A DNA stretch of 11,778 bases from Anaerolineae bacterium (GTDB lineage: Bacteria > Chloroflexota > Anaerolineae > B4-G1). Position 1 is the stretch's first letter; every line of letters begins with the position of its first letter. Below, piece by piece: positions 1-4,582 of this stretch. The translations under genes and the position numbers were made by a program. The stretch covers positions 1-11,778 of the forward strand of contig JAUWNP010000137.1 of assembly GCA_030612585.1 (NCBI GenBank). The letters are read 5' to 3'. The notes beneath the pieces are model-generated. The model had not been told where the DNA came from, ran no database searches, and worked only from the letters and a program-made list of their open reading frames with translations.

Positions 1-70
1 TGATGCCGACCAACTCTTCCAGCACTACCTGAGCCTTGAATTCTGGTGTAAACGTTCGACGCTTTGACAT
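1..70 (-). CDS. IS3-family transposase OrfA, N-terminal fragment (cut by window edge)
   Basis: The - strand ATG at 70-68 opens a frame starting MSKRRTFTPEFKAQVVLEEL, the typical N-terminus of IS3/IS911-type OrfA, the helix-turn-helix protein that binds the element ends and is joined to OrfB by programmed frameshifting. Only 23 codons are in the window. A purine-rich GAAAGGGG lies a few bases upstream and serves as ribosome binding site, supporting this start. Whether the element is intact cannot be judged from here. Confidence 0.88.
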   Translation of the reverse strand, partial: MSKRRTFTPEFKAQVVLEELVGI

Positions 71-140
71 TGTGTTTCCCCTTTCTTGGACTGATTCTAC
101 TTGAACTATCGTAGTTGTCCAATTCTAGGGGGTCAGTACA
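1..140 (-). mobile_element. End of an IS3-family insertion sequence (partial, runs off the left edge)
   Basis: Read on the - strand, the element appears to begin at 140 with TGTACTGACCCCC, a TG-starting terminus as in IS3-family elements. A 70-nt leader follows, then the start of an IS3-type orfA. The rest of the element lies outside the window, so neither the other terminal repeat nor the target duplication can be checked. It sits inside what looks like the first cassette of the left integron platform (cassette start at 190). The exact outer boundary at 140 is inferred from the TG terminus and the distance to orfA. Confidence 0.75.
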
Positions 141-190
141 ATCTACTCCGAGTTTTCTCTACGATAAGGGTTCGACGCTGAACGGCCTAA
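141..190 (-). other. 5' end of the first cassette of the left integron platform, interrupted by the IS
   Basis: Read on the - strand, GTTAGGC (complement of 185-191) fits the integron core consensus GTTRRRY. Recombination would fall between G191 and T190, so the 50 bases leftward to the IS end would be the start of a cassette. No start codon with a clear ribosome site is visible in this short piece. The alternative is that the match to the 7-base core is chance. Its position beside the attI-like region and integrase start is what supports it. Confidence 0.5.
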
Positions 191-196
191 CTATAG

Positions 197-214
197 TTGT
201 GCCATATGGCACAA
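197..214. repeat. Perfect 18-bp palindrome
   Basis: TTGTGCCATATGGCACAA is a perfect dyad with 9-base half-sites. It lies between the left attI-like repeat and the cassette junction at 190/191, and is absent from the matching place in the right platform. It could be an operator-like site or an insertion scar. Nothing shows which protein would bind. Confidence 0.7.
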
Positions 215-221
215 TCTATTA

Positions 222-630
222 ATAGGCGGAGTCCCCCTCCAGCGCTAGAACAAGTGCACTAGAGAGAGTTCTCCTATCCATCTCCATCGTCTACATTTCC
301 AGAGTTGCCCTGGATAATGAGCCTCCATCTTGATCGTGCACAGTATAGACCAGAAATCGCTGTCACGCAAATCCGTTTTCAGGAGGAGGAGTGAAACACC
401 GTTCCAAACGTCTCTTGGATCGTGTCCGTGACGCCATACGTCTCAATATCTCTTCCGTCCGTACCGAAGAAGCCTGCGTCGACTGGATCAAACGCTTCAT
501 CCTCTTCCACGACAAACGCCACTCACAAGAGATGGGCTACTCGGACGTCAGTGGTTTTCTCCTTCACCTGGCGACGAAGGAAGGCGTTGCTGCTTCCACC
601 CAGAATCAGGCGCTCAACGCCCTGCTCTAT
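222..630 (+). repeat. Direct repeat copy 1 (attI region plus intI 5' end)
   Basis: This 409-bp stretch aligns without gaps to 2993-3401 at a constant offset of 2771 bases. I count about 27 differences by eye (about 93% identity), many of them transitions and third-codon changes. It covers the attI-type region, both promoters and the first 80 codons of the integrase. Homology stops abruptly in both copies just after codon 80. Confidence 0.9.
342..370 (-). promoter_or_regulatory. Outward cassette promoter (Pc-like), left platform
   Basis: On the - strand, TTGCGT (complement of 365-370) and TATACT (complement of 342-347) are separated by exactly 17 bp, a good sigma-70 arrangement. It points leftward, away from the integrase, toward the cassette junction at 190. 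Both hexamers are identical in the second platform. In integrons such a promoter expresses the promoterless cassettes. Confidence 0.65.
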
Positions 631-645
631 ATGACAGCGAAATGA
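391..645 (+). pseudogene. intI: Integron integrase IntI, N-terminal remnant (left copy)
   Basis: A GTG start directly behind AGGAGGAGGA opens an 84-residue frame. Residues 6-80 are the core-binding domain of an integron tyrosine recombinase: LLDRVRDAIR, VRTEEACVDWIKRFILFH, and VAASTQNQALNALLY are the usual IntI landmarks. A complete IntI is about 320 residues. Here the similarity ends at residue 80, four unrelated residues follow, and a stop occurs, so the catalytic domain (Arg, His, Arg, Tyr) and the IntI-specific patch are missing. The downstream DNA to 790 shows no remainder. It cannot recombine by itself. It is transcribed divergently from the cassettes, as in normal integrons. Confidence 0.9.
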
Positions 646-787
646 CAGCGAATAAAGAGGATTGAACGGCGGGTGTTTCGATGCTCTGCGTGGCTGATTC
701 GGTTCATCCTTCTGATTCGTTGTCATATTCGGGCCAGGCGAAACAACACGGGAAATGTATCTGTTCCGAAAATAGCCCAACGCTCCC
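646..787. other. Gene-free stretch after the left intI remnant
   Basis: It contains no frame I would call a gene, and no match to the rest of an integrase is visible. It starts with a short tandem duplication, ATGACAGCGAA then ATGACAGCGAA (631-651), at the point where intI homology breaks, which suggests a rearrangement there. Otherwise I see nothing. Confidence 0.5.
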
Positions 788-914
788 CCGTCATTTCGAG
801 CGAGCGCAGCAGCCTGTCCTGAGCGTAGTCGAAGGAAGTCGAGAAATCTCGTTCCCGTGAGCGCGAGATTCCTCGACTTCACTCCGCTGCGCTCCGTTCC
901 GCTCGGAATGACGG
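788..914. repeat. 127-bp near-palindromic element with a REP-like insert in one arm
   Basis: The ends are inverted: CCGTCATTTCGAGCG at the left and CGCTCGGAATGACGG at the right. An inner pair, GAAGTCGAGAAATCTCG and CGAGATTCCTCGACTTC, pairs at 16 of 17 positions. The whole could fold into one long hairpin. In the left arm only, positions 813-835 hold a CCTG...TCGAAGG element that recurs elsewhere in the window. It resembles a MITE- or REP-like non-coding repeat, and no coding capacity is credible. Confidence 0.8.
813..835 (+). repeat. REP-like element, copy 1
   Basis: TGTCCTGAGCGTAGTCGAAG (815-834) is the core. Related copies are at 6158-6177 (reverse strand), 6960-6982 and 10118-10137. Two of those lie inside reading frames. 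It is a short interspersed palindromic repeat; its mobility mechanism cannot be read here. Confidence 0.75.
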
Positions 915-920
915 TTACAT

Positions 921-1210
921 CATTTTCATCCTTGGTGTGAGCCAGGGATCATGATGACTGCTCCGAAAATAACCCTACCTTGGATCGCCAGCATCTTGCT
1001 GGCATGCCGGGCTGTCAGGATGACGGCGATCCGGTGTACATTTTCGTCCTTCAAGGTGAGCCAAGGATCATGGTTACTGCTTCGAAAATAGACTCAACTT
1101 TGTAGGTCACGCTTGTAGCGTGACGGATCAGAGTCGGCACGTTAAAAACGTGACCTACATTTTCGTTCTTGGTGGTGCGTAAGCACTCATGACAACTTCT
1201 CAGAAATTCG
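921..1210 (+). repeat. Three copies of a 50-bp interspersed repeat separated by hairpins
   Basis: Copies start at 921, 1039 and 1158 with CATTTTC, then a TCCTTG-like block, GTGAGCC, AGGATCATG and CTGC. The third is diverged. The spacers are different hairpins: GCCAGCATCTTGCTGGC around 983-1000, and a block from 1104 to 1158 with several arms, including GTAGGTCACG against CGTGACCTAC at its ends. The same 50-bp block recurs three times in the leader at 4355-4560, again alternating with a hairpin. The stretch is non-coding. Confidence 0.75.
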
Positions 1211-1215
1211 GGGAA

Positions 1216-1249
1216 AGAAACCAGGTTTTCCAGAAAAAACCCGGTTTCT
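1216..1249. repeat. AGAAACC / GGTTTCT inverted repeat
   Basis: Left arm AGAAACCAGGTTTTC (1216-1230) and right arm GAAAAAACCCGGTTTCT (1233-1249) form an imperfect hairpin. A wider-spaced version is at 10268-10365. It belongs to a dispersed family. It also generates false open frames. Confidence 0.7.
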
Positions 1250-1406
1250 CATCTGTCAAACCCCAGTCTATTGAGAAGATACCGGGAAATCATGTTTTTA
1301 TGACCCCCAAGTCCCCGTCCCGGGGACGTCCTATGCAAGGGACACCCACTTTTGACGCGGTTCTCTTGCCCAAGACGCCCCCCAGACGGTGGCTGCATGC
1401 GGGTGG
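1250..1406. other. Gene-free stretch downstream of the SDR cassette
   Basis: A 7-bp stem GTCCCCG / CGGGGAC with a 3-nt loop lies at 1311-1327, but no T-run follows on either strand, so it is not a convincing terminator. The far arm expected for an attC site of the SDR cassette (a GGCTAAC-like core on the + strand) was looked for and not found here. Confidence 0.4.
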
Positions 1407-1419
1407 TTTTAGCCAGCGC
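1407..1419 (-). other. Remnant arm (R'') of a decayed attC site behind the SDR gene
   Basis: On the - strand, seven bases after the SDR stop, the sequence is GCGCTGGCTAAAA. The intact attC behind the GNAT gene starts with GCGCTGGCTAAC in the same position. The matching outer arm, normally 60-140 bases further on, is not present. I infer that the site was truncated, ending the cassette array. A shared 11-base string next to a stop codon is modest evidence alone. Confidence 0.5.
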
Positions 1420-1425
1420 AAACAC

Positions 1426-2193
1426 CTACTTGATGCCGCCGTTGCTATACAACAATTGACCATTTATCCACCCGCCATCTTTGGAGCACAGGAACTTTAC
1501 CAGGTTTGCGCAGTCTTGCGGCAACCCCACCCGCCCTAGGGGTGTCGTGCGTCGCGTCAACTCCTTTTGGTCTACAGACATCCAACCTGTGTCAGTTGCG
1601 CCGGGGTTAACTACATTTGCTGTAATGCCTAGGTCCTCAATCTCACGAGCTGCCGCGAGAACGATACGATCCATTGCGCCCTTACTCGCGCCATAGGGGA
1701 GATTACCGACCGTATGGTCGCTCGTAATTGAGATAATCCGACCGTTGCCGTGACCGCCTCGGTATCGCATGCCAAATTCTCGGATCAGCAGCCACGTTGC
1801 TCGTGCATTAACTGCAAAATGCAAATCAAAACTCTCGATCGAAGTGGTATAAATGTCGCTGTCGACCGATTGACAGTGCGCCATCACCAATGCGGTCACT
1901 GGACCCAACGACTCTTCGACAAAATCAAAGATGCGTGTGGGCGAAGCCGTATCAGACAAGTCGGCTTCAATTGAGATCGCGCGTGATGAAAAACTGCGCA
2001 CTTGATCCAGAATCGCTTCAGCTTCGGCGGACTCGCTACCCCAAGGCATTGTAGCATCATATGGGCGCCAAAATGTGGGCGCCACGTCCCAGCCAGATTC
2101 GGCTAGCGCCAATGTGATAGCCGCTCCGATGCCTATCTTGCGACTTACACCCGTTACGAGCGCTATTGGTCGTTCTGGAGATATTTGGGTCAT
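1426..2193 (-). CDS. Short-chain dehydrogenase/reductase (SDR), second gene cassette
   Basis: A 255-residue classical SDR of normal length, an NAD(P)-dependent oxidoreductase of unknown substrate, probably cytoplasmic. The Rossmann start has the glycine motif TGVSRKIGIG at residues 14-23. D78 (EADLSD) and N129 (NARATW) are in place. The catalytic Y167-x-x-x-K171 (YGASK) is preceded by S158 as probable catalytic serine, with a loop shorter than usual. NPGATDTGWM follows the active site. GGAGG at 2203-2207 is 9 nt from the ATG. It starts 25 bases after the recombination point of the GNAT attC, so it is the next cassette in the array. It has no promoter of its own that I can see, and expression from Pc through the GNAT cassette is likely. 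The native substrate cannot be inferred. Confidence 0.9.
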   Translation of the reverse strand: MTQISPERPIALVTGVSRKIGIGAAITLALAESGWDVAPTFWRPYDATMPWGSESAEAEAILDQVRSFSSRAISIEADLSDTASPTRIFDFVEESLGPVTALVMAHCQSVDSDIYTTSIESFDLHFAVNARATWLLIREFGMRYRGGHGNGRIISITSDHTVGNLPYGASKGAMDRIVLAAAREIEDLGITANVVNPGATDTGWMSVDQKELTRRTTPLGRVGLPQDCANLVKFLCSKDGGWINGQLLYSNGGIK

Positions 2194-2211
2194 AGTGTAT
2201 GTCCTCCAAAC

Positions 2212-2340
2212 TGGCTAACGGTTGGCTTCACCCGCGCGGCGAGTGCGGGAAAGAGCCTTTGCCATAAGACATCCCAAAAGCGCGTGAGGCCGCTGATTTT
2301 GAGCAGCGAAAGCCGCGTCGGGTGCAAGCCGGGTTAGCCA
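2212..2340 (-). other. attC recombination site of the GNAT cassette (129 bp)
   Basis: The outer arms are perfect inverted 8-mers, TGGCTAAC at 2212-2219 and GTTAGCCA at 2333-2340. Inside them is a short mismatched spacer (GGTT against GG, read on the + strand). Then come second paired boxes GGCTT-CACCCG-CGCGGC and GCCGCG-T-CGGGTG-C-AAGCC, where the right arm carries single unpaired bases. Arms, unpaired central spacer, inner boxes and one-sided extrahelical bases are the architecture recognised by integron integrases in folded single-stranded form. The GNAT stop codon TAA lies within the first core site. Crossover is expected between 2218 and 2219. The central part (2241-2315) is a variable terminal structure. 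Confidence 0.85.
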
Positions 2341-2987
2341 GCGCTTGCTCTTGGGTCTGCTTCGTTTGTTGATTCCCGCGTCGTACTGAAGACGCGCTCG
2401 AACGCCTGACGCCGATCCTCGTGAAGATGATATGTCGTTTTCACCAACGGCCCGTGACTCTCGTGCAACTCTAGGCCCACAATGTCGAATCCCACCTTCA
2501 AATCCGCAATCAGGGCTGCACGGTTGTTCGGACCGTGACTCGTGGTCAGACGTTCGTAGCCTATCGCTTTCAAGTACGCGATCAATTGCCTCAGGAATGC
2601 ACTGTAGATACCCCGCCCACGGAACGCGGGAACTAGACCGATTGTGTCGATGAAGAAGGTCTCTTCGTCCTCCATATAGCCATAGAACCAACCGATTGGC
2701 TCATCTTTGACGTTGTAGAAGACTATCCACTCAGGGTGTGAGTATGCGTGCAGCTTCTGTAGATGCTCAAGTCTCTCGCGCCGCGCCTGGGGGGCCTCGA
2801 AGAGCCCCACTGCCTGTTTGAAGCCTGGAGGGAAGATCAGATGGTTAATCGCTCCCATGGATTCTTGAGCAGCATCTTGATCCATTGAGCGTGCAACTAT
2901 GCCCGAGGGCAATTTCATCGGGAAGAACTGCTTGCGGATTTCCTCATCCATCGTTCTCGTACTCCTACGTCGGGTTGCGCTGGCTAA
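2219..2987 (-). mobile_element. Integron gene cassette 1 (GNAT)
   Basis: On the - strand the cassette starts at TTAGCCAGCGC (T at 2987) and ends at the G at 2219 of its attC. Both junctions have the core GTTAGCC. One gene, one 3' attC, and a stop codon inside the attC core give the standard cassette layout. The order Pc, cassette start, gene, attC reads leftward and divergent from intI at 3162. Confidence 0.82.
2334..2951 (-). CDS. GNAT-family N-acetyltransferase, first gene cassette
   Basis: A 205-residue protein with the acetyl-CoA binding motif of GNAT enzymes: IDTIGLVPAFRGRGIYSAFL, residues 101-120, with the pyrophosphate loop RGRGIY at 111-116. A strand with EWIVFYNVKDEPIGWFYGY (74-92) comes before it and a GPNNRAALIADLKVGF helix after it, as in GNATs. 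The chosen ATG at 2951 has AGGAG (2962-2966) 10 nt upstream. An in-frame ATG at 2990 would add 13 residues, but that codon straddles the attI/cassette junction, so the downstream start is preferred. The stop TAA is in the attC core. The acceptor substrate is unknown. Integron GNATs include antibiotic-modifying enzymes, but nothing here shows that activity. Confidence 0.87.
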   Translation of the reverse strand: MDEEIRKQFFPMKLPSGIVARSMDQDAAQESMGAINHLIFPPGFKQAVGLFEAPQARRERLEHLQKLHAYSHPEWIVFYNVKDEPIGWFYGYMEDEETFFIDTIGLVPAFRGRGIYSAFLRQLIAYLKAIGYERLTTSHGPNNRAALIADLKVGFDIVGLELHESHGPLVKTTYHLHEDRRQAFERVFSTTRESTNEADPRASAG

Positions 2988-3161
2988 CATTTATAGGCGG
3001 AGTCCCCCTCCAGCGCTGGAACAAGTGCACTAGAGAGAGTTCTCTTACCCATCTCCATCGTTTATATTTCCGGAGTTGCTCTGTATAATGAGCCTCCATC
3101 TTGATCGTGCACAGTATAAGCCAGAAATCGCTGTCACGCAAATCCGTTTTCAGGAGGAGGA
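2988..3161. other. attI-type region of right integron platform
   Basis: It lies between the intI start (3162) and the cassette core GTTAGCC (complement of 2982-2988), and matches the left platform from 2993. On the - strand it ends TATAAAT-G before the crossover, so the G of an ATG is the crossover base. On the + strand a TATAAT (3084-3089) could be the -10 of the integrase gene; no strong -35 is seen. Confidence 0.7.
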
Positions 3162-3401
3162 GTGAAGCACCGTTCCAAACGTCTCTTGGATCGCGTTCGT
3201 GACGCCATACGTCTCAATATCTCTTCCGTCCGTACCGAAGAAGCCTACGCCGACTGGATCAAGCGCTTCATTCTCTTCCACGACAAACGCTGTCCTCAAG
3301 AGATGGGCTACTCGGACGTCAGAGCCTTTCTCCTTCACCTGGCGGCGAAGGAAGGCGTTGCTGCTTCCACTCAGAATCAGGCGCTCAACGCCCTGCTATA
3401 T
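2993..3401 (+). repeat. Direct repeat copy 2 (attI region plus intI 5' end)
   Basis: Partner of 222-630. The copies enclose the GNAT and SDR cassettes and the repeat block, so homologous recombination between them would delete about 2.8 kb. Divergence of roughly 7% shows the duplication is not recent, or that two related platforms came in separately. Confidence 0.9.
3113..3141 (-). promoter_or_regulatory. Outward cassette promoter (Pc-like), right platform
   Basis: TTGCGT (complement of 3136-3141), 17-bp spacer, TATACT (complement of 3113-3118). It points to the GNAT start at 2951 and would give a leader of about 155 nt, then GNAT and SDR. No competing promoter is evident between it and the genes. 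Confidence 0.68.
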
Positions 3402-3404
3402 TGA
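3162..3404 (+). pseudogene. intI: Integron integrase IntI, N-terminal remnant (right copy)
   Basis: Same GTG start and AGGAGGAGGA ribosome site as the left copy. Residues 1-80 form the IntI core-binding domain, with VRTEEAYADWIKRFILFH and VAASTQNQALNALLY intact, so this copy is slightly closer to functional IntI sequences. It stops at TGA right after LLY. In the next frame the text runs on as IEFPLRWPPLSQAEIL and then ELPVEEMLALFRLLG, closing at 3519. The expected LYREVL is replaced, so a deletion or junction occurred at about 3400. No catalytic-domain motifs (LRHSFATHLL, HTLRH, YTHVL) are visible to 4080. It is inactive. Confidence 0.88.
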
Positions 3405-3831
3405 GTTCCCTCTCCGTTGGCCGCCACTCAGCCAGGCGGAAATCCTCTTCCGTGGACATCTGTGCGCCACGGAATTGCCCGTGGAGGAGATGCTGGCGTT
3501 GTTCCGTCTCCTGGGGTAGTGGCAGTGTATCCATGATGGTGATGTCAGATTTGCGGATTTACCACGACGAGGGGGTAACTACCTTGACAATGTCGCATTT
3601 CCGGCAACACTACAACGAATGGGGAAAGAAACGAATAAAGAGACAAACAAAGAAACGAACAGTTGCTTCCGGGACAAGGTTTGTCTATTCGACGTCGTGG
3701 ATGCCCTGGAAACAGGATTGAACACAGGCGACACGCGAGTTCTGATTGCTCAAGCGGGGCACACGGATTGGATTGAGCCCCAGATTCGTTTTATTCCAAA
3801 TTCGTTGTAGTGTTTCTGGCGAAAGTCCGGC
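3405..3831. other. Gene-free or decayed stretch after right intI remnant
   Basis: Short overlapping frames cover it (to 3519, 3721 and 3810) but none resembles a known family. The block at 3617-3665 is a purine-rich run of AAAGAAACGAA-like units encoding repeated Lys-Glu-Thr, a low-complexity artefact. It may hold scrambled remains of intI or of a neighbour, but I cannot show it. Confidence 0.4.
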
Positions 3832-3880
3832 CCGATGAATGAATTCATCGGCTGCTAATCAAAGTGTGTTGAAACACACT
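3832..3880. repeat. Pair of adjacent hairpins
   Basis: CCGATGAA-TGAA-TTCATCGG (3832-3851) has perfect 8-bp arms. AGTGTGTT-GA-AACACACT (3863-3880) also has perfect 8-bp arms. They are 11 bases apart. Such paired hairpins look like one dispersed repeat unit. There is no T-run, so they are not typical terminators. Confidence 0.7.
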
Positions 3881-4023
3881 CAAGAGGTGTACGACCGGGT
3901 CTCTCCATTAATGGCACTGATGGCATTAACGGCACATGGCACAGCGGGCAAGAGGAGTAGGACGCAGATGCACGCGGATTTGATCGCTTTTGCCCTGCAA
4001 AGTGCCGCTTCTTGCTGCCAAGA

Positions 4024-4047
4024 GGCTTGGATTTGGCGATCCAAGCC
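4024..4047. repeat. 9-bp hairpin GGCTTGGAT / ATCCAAGCC
   Basis: Perfect 9-bp arms with a 6-nt loop (4033-4038). It lies in the gene-free stretch before the promoter at 4143. No T-run follows. Confidence 0.65.
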
Positions 4048-4142
4048 GAGCGGGGTGAGTATCTACGACGAGGGTTGAGTAATGACTCCGCTTTTTTCTC
4101 TGTCCGTTGTAGTGCCTTCCCGCGTATGGGACTAACGGCCTA

Positions 4143-4172
4143 TTGACAAACCCGCTCGTTGCCCGGTATAAT
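4143..4172 (+). promoter_or_regulatory. Consensus sigma-70 promoter of the secreted-protein gene cluster
   Basis: TTGACA (4143-4148) and TATAAT (4167-4172) match both consensus hexamers exactly, with 18 bp between. It is the strongest promoter visible in the window and faces the cluster that starts at 4583. Transcription would start near 4179, giving a leader of about 400 nt. Confidence 0.8.
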
Positions 4173-4322
4173 GTCAGTTGTAACTCGGGCGGGGTACATT
4201 CTTGCTGTCTTGAACACACGGACAGCCAGTGCCATCACACCACACACCACAGCAGCCTGATCGTTGATCCCTGTCGCACACCGCTCACAGGGTACCCTTT
4301 GCCCCTGCCAGCAGCAGCCATG

Positions 4323-4560
4323 GGACAAGATGCCATCTTGTCCTACTCTCGGTTCATTTTCATCCTTGCTGTGAGCCGAGGACCATGGCGACTGCGTCCA
4401 ATTGGACAAGATGCCATCTTGTCCTACTCTCGGTTCATTTTCGTCCTTGCTGGTGAGCCGAGGACCATGGCAACTGCGTCCAATTGGACAAGATGCCATC
4501 TTGTCCTACTCTCGGTTCACTTTCGTCCTTGCTGTGAGCCGAGGAGCATGGCAACTGGGT
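4323..4560 (+). repeat. Three tandem 81-82-bp repeats with palindromes in the leader
   Basis: Each unit has a perfect palindrome with arms GGACAAGATG / CATCTTGTCC around one base (4323-4343, 4404-4424, 4486-4506). Each is followed by TACTCTCGGTTCA, TTTCGTCCTTGCTG, GTGAGCCGAGGA and CATGGCAACTG. Units differ by only a few bases. The last ends about 20 bases before the first gene. The downstream half of each unit matches the dispersed repeats at 921, 1039 and 1158. The units lie between the promoter and the first start codon, so transcripts would carry three strong stem-loops. Confidence 0.85.
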
Positions 4561-4582
4561 CCGACTGAGGCGGAGGTCTGTT

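Larger units (their letters stand above)
191..390. other. attI-type region of left integron platform
   Basis: This is the stretch between the integrase start at 391 and the GTTAGGC core at 185-191, where the attI site and cassette promoter of an integron are expected. From 222 rightward it matches 2993-3161 upstream of the second integrase fragment with about 93% identity and no gaps. Bases 191-221 have no counterpart there and contain the perfect 18-bp palindrome TTGTGCCATATGGCACAA (197-214). A weak -10 (GATAAT, 313-318) for intI is present on the + strand. Exact integrase binding sites were not defined. Confidence 0.6.

Noticed and set aside
523..882. 119-codon - strand frame
   Set aside because: It runs through the near-palindromic repeat and antisense to intI; the LRSGQA-like peptide is the typical translation of this REP-type repeat.
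1311..1327. GTCCCCG / CGGGGAC hairpin as a terminator for the SDR cassette
   Set aside because: Seven-bp stem in the right region but no T-run on the - strand after it.
1189..1539. 116-codon + strand frame
   Set aside because: It begins in dispersed repeats (the AGAAACC hairpin) and ends antisense to the SDR gene; the protein has no family features.
3405..3519. Frameshifted continuation of intI (EFPLRWPPLSQAEIL...VEEMLALFRLLG)
   Set aside because: Apart from a hint of similarity at VEEMLALF, it does not match the IntI middle domain, and no later catalytic motif follows, so it is not counted as part of the gene.
3839..4078. 79-codon + strand frame before the promoter
   Set aside because: It starts in a pair of hairpins, ends after another, and has no ribosome site or recognisable domain.
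4323..4560. Possible CRISPR array
   Set aside because: Only three units, and the whole unit is repeated, with no unique spacers and no cas genes nearby.
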